Assembly: GCF_021390395.1 (NCBI RefSeq)
Contig: NZ_JAJUWT010000028.1
Coordinates: 1 to 64,000, forward strand
From: Saccharothrix sp. S26
GTDB lineage: Bacteria > Actinomycetota > Actinomycetes > Mycobacteriales > Pseudonocardiaceae
Length of the DNA: 64,000 nucleotides
Reading direction: 5' to 3'
Positions within the stretch are counted from its first letter, which is position 1; each line of letters begins with the position of its first letter. The notes under the pieces are model-generated. The model saw nothing but the letters and a program-made list of their open reading frames with translations. It had not been told where the DNA came from and made no database searches. This document shows positions 8,340 to 16,899 of this stretch, piece after piece. Position numbers and translations under genes: made by a program.

Positions 8340-8862
8340 CGAGCAACGGCACCCCCTCCAGCACGCCCGCCGGCAGCGACAGGCCCAGCCCCGAGGCGAA
8401 CAGCACCTGCACCACCAGCGCCAACACCACCGCGACACCCAGCGCCTTCCACCACACCGCGCCCAACGACCACGCCGCGCCGAAGAACAACGCCACCGCC
8501 GCCACCGGCCACCCGGCCACGTCGATCAGCACCAAGTGCGCCACCAGCACCGCGACCAGCTTCGCCACCGTCACCCAGTCGGTGCGCACGGCGGGGTCCA
8601 CGTCCTCCGCGTCCTCGGCCGACCCCAACCGGCCACGCGCGGTCGCCACCACCGCCGCCACCCCCGTCACGACCAGCAGCACCCCCACCGCATAGGGGAA
8701 CGCCCGCGGACCGACCGCCCCCATCGACCCCCGCGCCGCGATCGAGGTCGCGTCCACCAGCGTGAACACGCCCAACCCGACCACCAGCGCACCGAAGACG
8801 TACTCCTCCGCCCGCGCCGACCGCGACACCACCCGCGGCCCGGACCCCTCCGGGGACGTCAC
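8332..8862 (-). CDS. tctB: Tripartite tricarboxylate transporter, small permease TctB
   Basis: 176 residues with about four membrane segments: YVFGALVVGLGVFTLVDA, YAVGVLLVVTGVAAVVA, KLVAVLVAHLVLIDVAGW and VALFFGAAWSLGAVWW. The motif GPRAFPYAVGVLL is typical of TctB. This poorly conserved small subunit is needed for transporter assembly. The GTG start at 8862 overlaps the tctC stop (GTGA), so translation is coupled and the longer in-frame ORF start is rejected. Confidence 0.88.
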   Translation of the reverse strand: MTSPEGSGPRVVSRSARAEEYVFGALVVGLGVFTLVDATSIAARGSMGAVGPRAFPYAVGVLLVVTGVAAVVATARGRLGSAEDAEDVDPAVRTDWVTVAKLVAVLVAHLVLIDVAGWPVAAVALFFGAAWSLGAVWWKALGVAVVLALVVQVLFASGLGLSLPAGVLEGVPLLDG

Positions 8863-9836
8863 TTGACCAGGCCGATCTCCTGCAGCACCGGCTTGATCCG
8901 GCCGATCTCCACGGTCAGGAACGTCGAGAAGTCGTGCCCGGTCAAGAACGTGTCCGTCCAGCCCTTCTTGCGCAGCTCCTCCTGCCACTGCGGGCTCGCG
9001 TGCATGTCCGTGACCAGCTTCACCAACCGGTCCTTCGCCGCCACCGAGATCGACCCCGGCGCCACCACCCCACGCCAGTTGATCAGCTCCACCCCCGTGC
9101 CCAACTCCTTGAACGTCGGAGCCTTCACCTCCGGGTGCTCCTTGGGGCCCGACGTGCCCAACGCCCGCAACTTGCCCGCCTTGATCTGCTCCAGGTACTC
9201 CCCCACCCCCGAGATCCCCGCGTCGACCTTCCCGCCCAGCAACGCCGCCAACGACTCACCCCCACCGGAGTAGGGCACGTAGTTCAGCTTCGCCGGATCG
9301 ATCTTCATCGCCTGCAGCAGCATCCCCGCCAGGACGTGGTCCGTGCCACCCGCCGAACCACCCGTGATCGTCACACCCTGACCCTTGGCGTCCACCGCCG
9401 CCAACAACTCCTCGATCGTCCGGTACGGCGAATCGGCCGGCACCACCACCACCTCGTCCTCGGCGGTCAACCGCGCGATCGGCGTGGTGTCCTCCAACCG
9501 CTTGTCCACCCCGTTGGTCTCCACCGCGCCCACCATCACCAACCCGGTCACCATCAGGTAGCTCTCCGACCGCTCGGTGGCCAACTTCTGCAACCCCACC
9601 GTCCCGCCCGCGCCACCCACGTTGCTCACCTGCACCGAATCGGCCAACCCGGCACCGTCGATCGCCGCCTGCATCGCCCGCGCCGTCTGATCCCACCCAC
9701 CACCCGGATCCGCCGGGGCCATGATCTCCAACCGGCCCACGTCACCGCCCGCCGCGCCCCCACCGCCCCCGCACCCCACGAGCACCAGGCCCGCGGCCGC
9801 CACGGCCACGAGAAGTCGGCTGTGCTGTCCTGCCAT
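8859..9836 (-). CDS. tctC: Tripartite tricarboxylate transporter, binding lipoprotein TctC
   Basis: 325 residues. The signal peptide ends in the lipobox LVGC (cysteine near residue 22) followed by a Gly/Ala linker, so it is a lipid-anchored extracytoplasmic receptor. The mature part shows the Bug/TctC fold: IMAPADPGGGWDQTARAMQ, GSAGGTDHVLAGMLLQ and NYVPYSGGGESLAALLGGKVDAG. The ATG at 9836 has GGAGG upstream. It is the first gene of tctCBA and is divergent from the sensor kinase, suggesting control of uptake by that two-component pair. The substrate cannot be read from the sequence; di- or tricarboxylates are likely. Confidence 0.93.
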   Translation of the reverse strand: MAGQHSRLLVAVAAAGLVLVGCGGGGGAAGGDVGRLEIMAPADPGGGWDQTARAMQAAIDGAGLADSVQVSNVGGAGGTVGLQKLATERSESYLMVTGLVMVGAVETNGVDKRLEDTTPIARLTAEDEVVVVPADSPYRTIEELLAAVDAKGQGVTITGGSAGGTDHVLAGMLLQAMKIDPAKLNYVPYSGGGESLAALLGGKVDAGISGVGEYLEQIKAGKLRALGTSGPKEHPEVKAPTFKELGTGVELINWRGVVAPGSISVAAKDRLVKLVTDMHASPQWQEELRKKGWTDTFLTGHDFSTFLTVEIGRIKPVLQEIGLVK

Positions 9837-9924
9837 CACGATCCTCCACGGTCCACCACCCCGCGGCGCCGTCACCGCGGTGGGCCGGAACGCTAAGAGC
9901 CCACCCACCACACCCGGGGGCAAC

Positions 9925-9960
9925 GGTCGTAAGGGCCGTATTGGTCGTTTAGGTCGTGGC
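9925..9960. promoter_or_regulatory. Four 9-bp direct repeats in the tctC/kinase divergent promoter
   Basis: Four GGYCGT cores occur at an exact 9-bp period: 9925 (GGTCGTAAG), 9934 (GGCCGTATT), 9943 (GGTCGTTTA) and 9952 (GGTCGTGGC). They lie between the divergent starts at 9836 and 9995. Direct-repeat operators are typical of CitB/DcuR-type response regulators, so autoregulation plus control of tctCBA is plausible. Confidence 0.55.
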
Positions 9961-9994
9961 CCCGCTCACACCCCGTGGACCAGAATGCTCAGCC

Positions 9995-11566
9995 ATGCGC
10001 CGCCGTTCGGTCCCCCTCGGTGTCACCCTGCTCGTCCTGCAGGTCGCCATCGTGCTCACCACCACCTGCACGGCCGGCCTCCTCGCCGCCAAACTCCAAA
10101 GCGACCGCATCCGCGAGGCCTACAAAGACCGCATGCTCTCCGTCGCCGAAAGCGTCGCCCGCCTCCCCACCGTCGTCGACGCCTTCGACACCCCCGACCC
10201 CGCCACCACCATCCAGCCCCTGGCCGAACTGCTCCGCAAAGCCTCCGGCGTCACCTACGTCGTCGTCACCGACCGCACCGGCGTCCGCTACGCCCACCCC
10301 GACCCCGACCGCATCGGCGAACCCGTCTCCACCGACCCCAGCACCGCCCTGTCCGGCAACGTCTTCGTCGGCACCGAAACCGGCACCCTCGGCACCAGCC
10401 TGCGCGCCAAAGTCCCCATCCGCTCCACCACCGGCCACATCATCGGCATGGCCTCCGTCGGCATCCTCGAAAGCCAACTCGCCGCCGACCTCGCCGAAGA
10501 CCTCCCCGAACTCATCGGCTGGCTCGCCGCCGCCGCCCTCGTCGGCGTCCTCGGCGCCACCCTCGTCACCCGCATGGTCCGCAAACGCACCTTCCGCCTC
10601 GAACCCGACGAGATCGCCCACCTCCTCGAAACCCGCCACGCCATGCTCCACGGCATCCGCGAAGGCGTCGTCGCCGTCGACGACCACGAAAACTTCGTCC
10701 TCGTCAACGACGAAGCCCTCCGCCTCCTCGGCCTCACCGACGACCCCACCGGACAACCCGCCGCCACCATCCTCGAACACGGCGGCCTGCTCGACCTCGC
10801 CCGCACCCACGACGACATCGCCGACCGCCTCGTCCTGGCCGGCGAACGCGTCCTGGTCGCCAACCGCACGACCGCCAAAACCCACGGCCGACCCGTCGGC
10901 GTCGTCCTCACCCTCCGCGACCGCACCGAACTCCACGACGCCCTGCGCGAACTCGACGGCCAACGCACCGTCACCGAAGCCCTCCGCGCCCAAGCCCACG
11001 AATTCACCAACCACCTGCACGTCATCAGCGGCCTCGTCGAACTCGACCGACGCCACGACGCCGTCGCCTACATCGAACGCGTCGGCGGCACCGGCTCCGT
11101 CACCTCCGACATCATCGGCGGCGCCATGACCGACCCCAACCTCGCCGCACTCCTGCTCGCCAAGTCCTCCACCGCCCACGAACGCGGCGTCACCCTCCGC
11201 CTGCACCCCGCCACCACCCTCGACACCCGCACCGGCGACGACGCCCTCACCGTCCTGGGCAACCTCGTCGACAACGCCGTCGACGCCGTCGACCCCGGCG
11301 GCACCGTCCGCGTCCTCGTCCGCTCCGACCCCACCGGCGTCCGCGTCGTCGTCGACGACGACGGACCCGGCATCCACCACGCCGACCACACCCGCGTCTT
11401 CACCCTCGGCGTCAGCACCAAAGCACCCCGAGGCGCACACGGACGCGGCATCGGACTCGCCCTCGTCTCCCGCGTCGTCACCCGCCGCGGCGGCCGGGTC
11501 CACCTCACCGACTCCGACCTCGGCGGCGCCTCCTTCGACGTCTGGCTCCCGGAGGCCACCCGATGA
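9995..11566 (+). CDS. CitA/DcuS-type sensor histidine kinase
   Basis: 523 residues. Domains: membrane segment about 8-30, single-Cache/PASC ligand domain about 35-165 (VTYVVVTDRTGVRYAHP), membrane segment about 173-193, cytoplasmic PAS about 220-330, and a Spo0B-like phosphoacceptor helix with H335 in RAQAHEFTNHLHVISG. The ATPase domain follows (N-box NLVDNAVDA, G1 VDDDGPGI, G2 GRGIGLALV). Such kinases sense C4-dicarboxylates or citrate. The ATG at 9995 skips 13 upstream in-frame residues. It overlaps the response regulator by ATGA. Divergence from tctCBA suggests the transporter ligand is the signal. Confidence 0.92.
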   Translation: MRRRSVPLGVTLLVLQVAIVLTTTCTAGLLAAKLQSDRIREAYKDRMLSVAESVARLPTVVDAFDTPDPATTIQPLAELLRKASGVTYVVVTDRTGVRYAHPDPDRIGEPVSTDPSTALSGNVFVGTETGTLGTSLRAKVPIRSTTGHIIGMASVGILESQLAADLAEDLPELIGWLAAAALVGVLGATLVTRMVRKRTFRLEPDEIAHLLETRHAMLHGIREGVVAVDDHENFVLVNDEALRLLGLTDDPTGQPAATILEHGGLLDLARTHDDIADRLVLAGERVLVANRTTAKTHGRPVGVVLTLRDRTELHDALRELDGQRTVTEALRAQAHEFTNHLHVISGLVELDRRHDAVAYIERVGGTGSVTSDIIGGAMTDPNLAALLLAKSSTAHERGVTLRLHPATTLDTRTGDDALTVLGNLVDNAVDAVDPGGTVRVLVRSDPTGVRVVVDDDGPGIHHADHTRVFTLGVSTKAPRGAHGRGIGLALVSRVVTRRGGRVHLTDSDLGGASFDVWLPEATR

Positions 11567-12642
11567 CCACCCACCCCGTCCGCACCCTCGTCGTCGACGA
11601 CGACTTCGCCGTCGCCGCCGTCCACCGCGGCTTCCTCGACGCACTCCCCGACTTCACCGTCGTCGGCGAAGCACACGGCGGCGGCGAAGCCCTCCGCGCC
11701 GTCGACTCACTGCACCCCGACCTCGTCCTGCTCGACCTCCACCTCCCCGACATCCCCGGACTCGACGTCCTCGCCCGACTCCGCGCCCGCCCCGGCCCAC
11801 CCGTCGACGTCATCGCCGTCACCGCCGCCCGCGAACGCGACACCGTCCGCCAAGCCATGTCCCGCGGCGTCGACCACTACCTCGTCAAACCCTTCACCCG
11901 CACCGCCTTCCTCGACCGCATGCGCGAATACCTCGCCCGCCGCACCGAGGTCCAACGCCTCGGCCCCTGGCTCGACCAGGACGAAGTCGACCAACTACTC
12001 CAACACCGACCCCGCACCGCCCTGCCCAAAGGCCTCAGCCCCGTCACCCTCAAACTCGTCCTCGACACCCTCCGCACCACCAGCGACGACCTCTCCGCCC
12101 AAGAAGTCGCCACCCGCGCCGGACTCTCCCGCGTCAGCGCACGCCGCTACCTCGAACACCTCGTCACCACCGGCAAAGCCGAAGTCCAACCCCGCTACGG
12201 CATGGCCAACCGACCCGCCCACGGCTACCGGCTCACCTTACGCAACCACCGACACCCGTACGGACCCAACTCCACCACCGCCGTCCCGTCCTTGCGCGGC
12301 TCCACCGTGCCGTCCACCAACAGATCCGTCAGCACACCCTCCACCTTCGGCACCTCCACCGACACGTCCTCACCCGCGAAGTTGTGCACCGCGATCACCA
12401 CCCCACCGTCGATCTCACACCGGTGCGCCAACACCGACGGCACCTCCGTGTCGATCGCCGAGAACGCCCCCCACGCCAACTCCGGACACTCCCGATACCG
12501 CTCCACCAACAACCGCACCCACGCCAACAACGAACCCGGCTCACGACGCTGCTCGTCCACCGCGTCCCACCACATCGGCGTCCGCACCGCCAACCGACCC
12601 TCCAACGACAAGTCCTCGGTCATCCCGACCTCCTCGCCGTAG
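11563..12642 (+). CDS. CitB/DcuR-type response regulator with read-through tail
   Basis: The receiver domain spans residues 1-125 with phosphoacceptor D58 (VLLDLHLP) and K in LVKPF. It is followed by a CitB-type C-terminal helix-turn-helix (SAQEVATRAGLSRVSARRYL, about 180-200). Regulators of this family end near residue 225, here at about HGYRLT (12237). This frame has no stop there and runs on to residue 359, antisense to the end of the GH13 gene. The extra 130 residues are Thr/Ser/Arg-rich shadow-like sequence, starting with a rare TTA codon at 12238. Either the native stop was lost or there is a sequence error near 12240. The functional core is intact. Confidence 0.85.
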   Translation: MTTHPVRTLVVDDDFAVAAVHRGFLDALPDFTVVGEAHGGGEALRAVDSLHPDLVLLDLHLPDIPGLDVLARLRARPGPPVDVIAVTAARERDTVRQAMSRGVDHYLVKPFTRTAFLDRMREYLARRTEVQRLGPWLDQDEVDQLLQHRPRTALPKGLSPVTLKLVLDTLRTTSDDLSAQEVATRAGLSRVSARRYLEHLVTTGKAEVQPRYGMANRPAHGYRLTLRNHRHPYGPNSTTAVPSLRGSTVPSTNRSVSTPSTFGTSTDTSSPAKLCTAITTPPSISHRCANTDGTSVSIAENAPHANSGHSRYRSTNNRTHANNEPGSRRCSSTASHHIGVRTANRPSNDKSSVIPTSSP

Positions 12643-13772
12643 AACAACACCGGCGTACCCGGCAACGAGAACAACAGGCTGTACACCATCTTGATCCGCC
12701 CCAGGTCCCCACCCAGCATCGACGGCAACCGCCGCCGCAACCCCCGCCCGTACAGCTGCATGTCCTCGTCCGGACCGAACGCCGCGAACACCTCCTGCCG
12801 CTCCGGCACGGTCAACTTGTCCAACGTCAACTCGTCGTGATTGCGCACGAACGTCGCCCAATGACAATCACGCGGAGGAACCGGACGCTCCTTCAACGCA
12901 TGCGTCAACGGACTCGCGTCCTGCCGCGCCAACGACAAGTACATCTGCTGCATCCCGATGAAGTCGAAACACATGTGCAGCTCGTCACCCACACCGTCCG
13001 ACTTCCCGAAGAACGCCATCGCATCGGTGTACGGCAGGTTCACCTCACCCAACAGGATCGCCTCACCGTTGCGCCGCGACAAGAACGCCCGCAGATCCGC
13101 CAGGTAGTCGTGCGGATCCGGCAACGCGTCGATCGGCGCCTCCAACAGGAACGGCACCGCGTCCACCCGGAACCCCGACAACCCCAACTCCATCCAGAAC
13201 CCCATCACCCGCGCGATCTCGTCCCGCACCGCCGGGTTCGCCACGTTCAGATCAGGCTGGTGCCGGTAGAACCGGTGCAGGTAGTACCGCTTCGCCTTCC
13301 GGTCATAAGTCCACAGCGACTTCTCCTTGTCCGGGAACACCACCCCCTCCGCCGCATCCGCCGGCGGCTCGTCCCGCCACACGTACCAGTCGTGGAACGG
13401 ACTCTCCCGATCCCGCGCCGCCTGGAACCACGGGTGCTGATCCGACGTGTGGTTCACCACCAGGTCCGCGATCACCCGCATACCCCGGTCCCGCGCCGTC
13501 CGCACGAACTCCACGAAATCACCCAACGTCCCCAACCGCGGATCGACGCTGTAGAAATCCGTGATGTCATAACCGTCATCCCGATCCGGCGTCGGGAAGA
13601 ACGGCATCAACCACAAACACGTCACACCCATCTTGTGCAAGTGGTCGATCTTGTCGATCAACCCCCGGAAATCACCGAACCCATCACCATCCGAATCGTG
13701 GAACGTCTCCACGTCCAAGCAGTACACCACCGCGTTCTTCCACCACAGGTCCGCCGTCCTGGTCAACTTCAC
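12225..13772 (-). CDS. GH13 alpha-glucosidase / trehalose-synthase-like enzyme
   Basis: 515 residues with a complete (beta/alpha)8 GH13 catalytic domain. Conserved regions: DLVVNHTSDQHPWF (I), GFRVDAVPFL with nucleophile Asp (II), ILLGEVNLP with acid/base Glu (III), and FVRNHDELTLD with transition-state Asp (IV). The pattern HPWFQAARD...YVWRDEPP and QPDLNVANPAVRDE resembles trehalose synthase and glucosylhydrolase members. Stand-alone genes paired with an LLM flavoenzyme, as here, are a known but biochemically uncertain subfamily. The GTG start overlaps the upstream LLM stop (GTGA). Its 3' end overlaps the read-through tail of the response regulator. Confidence 0.85.
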   Translation of the reverse strand: MKLTRTADLWWKNAVVYCLDVETFHDSDGDGFGDFRGLIDKIDHLHKMGVTCLWLMPFFPTPDRDDGYDITDFYSVDPRLGTLGDFVEFVRTARDRGMRVIADLVVNHTSDQHPWFQAARDRESPFHDWYVWRDEPPADAAEGVVFPDKEKSLWTYDRKAKRYYLHRFYRHQPDLNVANPAVRDEIARVMGFWMELGLSGFRVDAVPFLLEAPIDALPDPHDYLADLRAFLSRRNGEAILLGEVNLPYTDAMAFFGKSDGVGDELHMCFDFIGMQQMYLSLARQDASPLTHALKERPVPPRDCHWATFVRNHDELTLDKLTVPERQEVFAAFGPDEDMQLYGRGLRRRLPSMLGGDLGRIKMVYSLLFSLPGTPVLFYGEEVGMTEDLSLEGRLAVRTPMWWDAVDEQRREPGSLLAWVRLLVERYRECPELAWGAFSAIDTEVPSVLAHRCEIDGGVVIAVHNFAGEDVSVEVPKVEGVLTDLLVDGTVEPRKDGTAVVELGPYGCRWLRKVSR

Positions 13773-14728
13773 GACCGCACCTCCGGCAGCACGCGCTCAC
13801 CGAACACATCCAGGAACCGCTCCTGCTCCTGCCCCACGTGGTGCAGGTACACCTCCTCGAACCCCAACTCCACGTACTCCCGGATCACCTTCGCGTGCAC
13901 ACCCGGGTCCGACGACACGTTCACCACCTCGGACACCCGCTCCACCGACACGTCCTCCGACACCACGTCGAAGTGCTCCGCCGTGTCCAAGTCCCAGCAG
14001 ACCGGCGGCGGGAACACATTGCTGCGCCACTGCTCGTGCGCGATCGACCGCGCCTCGTCCTCCGACTCCGCCCAACTCAAATGCACCTGCAAGTGCAACT
14101 TCCCCCGACCACCCGCATCCCGATACGCACCCACGATCCGCTCCAACCGCCCCCGCGGAGCGTTCACCGTGATCAACCCGTCCGCCCACTCCGCACACCA
14201 CCGCGCCGTCGCCTCGCTCACCGCCGCCCCGACCAACAGCGGAGGCACCTCCGGCCTCGTCCACAACCGCGCCCGGTCCACCGTCACCAGACCGTCGTGA
14301 CTGACCTCCTCACCCGCCAACAACGCCCGGATCACGTCCACGCACTCGCGCAACCGCGCGTTGCGCACCTCCTTGCGCGGCCAACCCCCACCCGTGATGT
14401 GCTCGTTGCTCGCCTCACCACTGCCCAACGCCGCCCAGAACCGACCCGGGTACATCGCACCCAACGTCCCGATCGCCTGCGCGACGATCGCCGGGTGATA
14501 CCGCTGACCAGGCGCGTTCACCACCCCGAACGGCAGACCCGTCGCCTCCAACGCCGCACCCAACCACGACCACGCGAACGCGCTCTGCCCCTGCCGAGCA
14601 CTCCACGGCGAGAAGTGGTCCGAACTCATCGCGGCGTCGAAGCCCACCTCCTCCGCCCGCCGCACCGCCGCCAACAACGCGGACGGATGAACCTGCTCAT
14701 GCGAAGCGTGCACACCGATGACGGTCAT
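13769..14728 (-). CDS. LLM-class flavin-dependent oxidoreductase (non-F420 type)
   Basis: 319 residues of luciferase-like monooxygenase fold: VIGVHASHEQVHPSALL at strand 1, SSDHFSPW, and GRFWAALGSGEASNEHITG. It matches the subset usually annotated as a probable non-F420 flavinoid oxidoreductase that sits beside a GH13 enzyme. It is translationally coupled to the GH13 gene, implying a shared but unknown process. The ATG at 14728 is 50 bp downstream of fxsA, so the three may form one operon. Confidence 0.8.
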   Translation of the reverse strand: MTVIGVHASHEQVHPSALLAAVRRAEEVGFDAAMSSDHFSPWSARQGQSAFAWSWLGAALEATGLPFGVVNAPGQRYHPAIVAQAIGTLGAMYPGRFWAALGSGEASNEHITGGGWPRKEVRNARLRECVDVIRALLAGEEVSHDGLVTVDRARLWTRPEVPPLLVGAAVSEATARWCAEWADGLITVNAPRGRLERIVGAYRDAGGRGKLHLQVHLSWAESEDEARSIAHEQWRSNVFPPPVCWDLDTAEHFDVVSEDVSVERVSEVVNVSSDPGVHAKVIREYVELGFEEVYLHHVGQEQERFLDVFGERVLPEVRS

Positions 14729-14778
14729 GCCGCTTCACGTACCCAGGTGATCCCCCCGCGACACGCCCCACCAGCCGA

Positions 14779-15276
14779 TCACGGCAACTCGCGCCGCTGC
14801 ACCGACTCCGGCCGCACGTCCACCACATCACCATCGACCACAGCACCGTCCACCACACCGTCGACCACCACCCGACCCGCCATCGGGTGCTGCCCGTACC
14901 GCAGGTTCAACACCAACGCCCGCTCCCGCTCCTCCGCACGCCGCGCCATCCGCCTGCTCACCAACCGCCGCGTCGGCGGGAACAACAGCAACAACCCCAC
15001 CACGTCACTGAGGAACCCCGGCACCACGATCAAGAACCCCGCCGCCGCGATCAACACCCCGTCCGCGACCTCCTGGTGCGGCGCACGCCGCGTCCGCATC
15101 GCCTCCGAGAACGCCGCCACCGTCCGAGCGCCCTCACGGCGGATCAACACCGACCCCACCACCCCGCCCAGCACCAGCAGACCCAGGGTCGGCAACAGAC
15201 CCCACGCCCCGAACGCCGCCACCAGAGCGGTGACCTCCACGGCCAGACCGACGAGCAGTACCGCGAACACACGCAT
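14779..15276 (-). CDS. fxsA: FxsA family membrane protein
   Basis: 165 residues with three membrane segments (about 3-22, 25-45 and 72-98) and the FxsA signature LLVLGGVVGSVLIRREG, then GFLIVVPGFLSDVVGLLLLFPPTR. FxsA is a cytoplasmic-membrane protein named for suppressing phage T7 F-exclusion; its actinobacterial role is unknown. The C-terminal tail is Val/Asp-rich. I use the ATG at 15276 because it opens directly into the first membrane helix; an in-frame GTG nine codons upstream is possible. Confidence 0.85.
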   Translation of the reverse strand: MRVFAVLLVGLAVEVTALVAAFGAWGLLPTLGLLVLGGVVGSVLIRREGARTVAAFSEAMRTRRAPHQEVADGVLIAAAGFLIVVPGFLSDVVGLLLLFPPTRRLVSRRMARRAEERERALVLNLRYGQHPMAGRVVVDGVVDGAVVDGDVVDVRPESVQRRELP

Positions 15277-15348
15277 ACCACCCCAACGAACGACCAACCC
15301 CAAACGCTCCCCGCCGAAATATTTACGCCCAACCGGCCATCTGGCAGC

Positions 15349-15359
15349 ATATCTTCACG
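15349..15359. promoter_or_regulatory. Shared 11-mer ATATCTTCACG before kamA
   Basis: Lies 25-35 bases upstream of the kamA start. It is identical to 6745-6755 before kdd, and its TGAAGATAT core recurs at 16878-16886. It could be part of the kamA promoter (TATCTT as -10) or a regulator site shared by the lysine genes. Confidence 0.35.
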
Positions 15360-15383
15360 CCACTCGACCGACAGGGAGCATGG

Positions 15384-16772
15384 ATGACTGCGCTGCACGA
15401 GGTCACCCCCACGCAGCACAGGGCTGACCTCCAGCCCTACACCTACGTGCGCCGAGAACTCGTCGAACCCGACTGGCGACGCTTCCCCGGCTGGCGCCAC
15501 GTCACCCACACCCAGTGGCGCGACGCCCAATGGCAACGCGCCAACTGCGTCAAGAACCCCAAACAGCTGCGCACCCTCATGGGCGACCTGCTCACCGACC
15601 GGTTCTACGACGACCTCGCCGCCGACCACCAGCAGTCGGCCACCATGTCCATGCTCGTGCCACCCCAGATGCTCAACACCATGGCACCGAACGCCCCACT
15701 CGACCCCGAGGCGTTCACCGAAGCCCTCTACGCCGACCCCGTCCGCCGCTACATGATCCCCGTCCGATCAGACCGCGACCCGGACTGGCCCAGCCACCCC
15801 CACTCCAGCCGCGACTCCCTCCACGAAGCCGAGATGTGGGTCGTCGAAGGCCTCACCCACCGCTACCCCACCAAAGTCCTCGCCGAACTCGTCCCCACCT
15901 GCCCCCAGTACTGCGGCCACTGCACCCGCATGGACCTCGTCGGCAACTCCACCCCCCAGGTCCAGAAGCACAAGCTCGCGCTCAAACCCGTCGACCGCCA
16001 AGACCAGATGATCGACTACCTCAAGCGCACACCCGGCGTCCGCGACGTCGTCGTCTCCGGCGGCGACGTCGCCAACGTCCCCTGGCCCCAACTCGAGTCG
16101 TTCCTCATGCGACTGCTCGACATCGACACCGTCCGCGACGTCCGCCTCGCCACCAAAGCCCTCGCCGGACTGCCCCAGCACTGGCTGCAACCCAAGGTCG
16201 TCGAAGGACTCGAACGCGTCGCCCGCACCGCCGGCCGCCGCGGCGTCAACCTCGCCATCCACACCCACGTCAACCACGTGCAGTCCGTGACACCGCTCGT
16301 CGCCGAAGCCGCCCGCACCGCCCTCGAAGTCGGCGTCCGCGACGTCCGCAACCAAGGCGTGCTCATGAAGGGCGTCAACGCCACCCCGGACGACCTGCTC
16401 GACCTGTGCTTCGCCCTCCAAGGCGAAGCCAACATCCTCCCGTACTACTTCTACATGTGCGACATGATCCCCAACGCCGAGCACTGGCGCGTCGCCGTCT
16501 GGGAGGCGCAGGAGCTCCAGCACGCGATCATGGGCTACCTCCCCGGCTACGCCACCCCGCGCATCGTCTGCGACGTCCCCTACGTCGGCAAGCGCTGGGT
16601 CCACCAGCTCCACGAGTACGACCGCGAGCTCGGCATCTCCTACTGGACCAAGAACTACCGCACCGGCATCGAGCTGGACGACCCCGAAGCCCTCGACCGC
16701 CGCTACCCCTACTACGACCCGATCTCCACCCTCGGCGACACCGGCCGCCGCTGGTGGTCCGAACAAGCCTGA
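15384..16772 (+). CDS. kamA: L-lysine 2,3-aminomutase (radical SAM)
   Basis: 462 residues. The radical-SAM cluster motif CxxxCxxC is C173, C177, C180 in CPQYCGHCTRMD. Downstream are the SAM-binding GGDVANVPW and barrel strands (VRLATKAL, NLAIHTHVNH, NQGVLMKGVN), then NILPYYFYMCDMIPNAEHWR. The enzyme interconverts L-lysine and L-beta-lysine using SAM, a 4Fe-4S cluster and PLP. It would feed the KamDE-Kdd-Kal set at 1.2-6.7 kb; beta-lysine is also an antibiotic and osmolyte building block. The ATG at 15384 has AGGGAG five bases upstream. It is monocistronic, closed by a strong terminator. Confidence 0.94.
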   Translation: MTALHEVTPTQHRADLQPYTYVRRELVEPDWRRFPGWRHVTHTQWRDAQWQRANCVKNPKQLRTLMGDLLTDRFYDDLAADHQQSATMSMLVPPQMLNTMAPNAPLDPEAFTEALYADPVRRYMIPVRSDRDPDWPSHPHSSRDSLHEAEMWVVEGLTHRYPTKVLAELVPTCPQYCGHCTRMDLVGNSTPQVQKHKLALKPVDRQDQMIDYLKRTPGVRDVVVSGGDVANVPWPQLESFLMRLLDIDTVRDVRLATKALAGLPQHWLQPKVVEGLERVARTAGRRGVNLAIHTHVNHVQSVTPLVAEAARTALEVGVRDVRNQGVLMKGVNATPDDLLDLCFALQGEANILPYYFYMCDMIPNAEHWRVAVWEAQELQHAIMGYLPGYATPRIVCDVPYVGKRWVHQLHEYDRELGISYWTKNYRTGIELDDPEALDRRYPYYDPISTLGDTGRRWWSEQA

Positions 16773-16775
16773 ACC

Positions 16776-16827
16776 AGCGAGGAGCCCCCGGCTGCCATGC
16801 ACTGCCGGGGGCTCCTCGCTGTTTTTT
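16776..16827 (+). terminator. Rho-independent terminator of kamA
   Basis: A perfect 16-bp stem (16776-16791 with 16805-16820, AGCGAGGAGCCCCCGG and complement), a 13-base loop and a T6 tract at 16822-16827, starting 3 bases past the kamA stop. Confidence 0.95.
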
Positions 16828-16864
16828 GGCTCTGGTGTTCAGCTGACCCGTCGAGGTTGGTTGA

Positions 16865-16890
16865 TTTTGGTCAACACTGAAGATATCGAG
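16865..16890. repeat. 26-bp direct repeat, left copy
   Basis: This copy begins TTTTGGTCAACACTGAAG and matches 18346-18371 at 23 of 26 positions in the same orientation. The pair brackets the beta-helix gene closely. It includes the TGAAGATAT core seen before kdd and kamA. Confidence 0.7.
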
Positions 16891-16899
16891 AAGTTCGAA

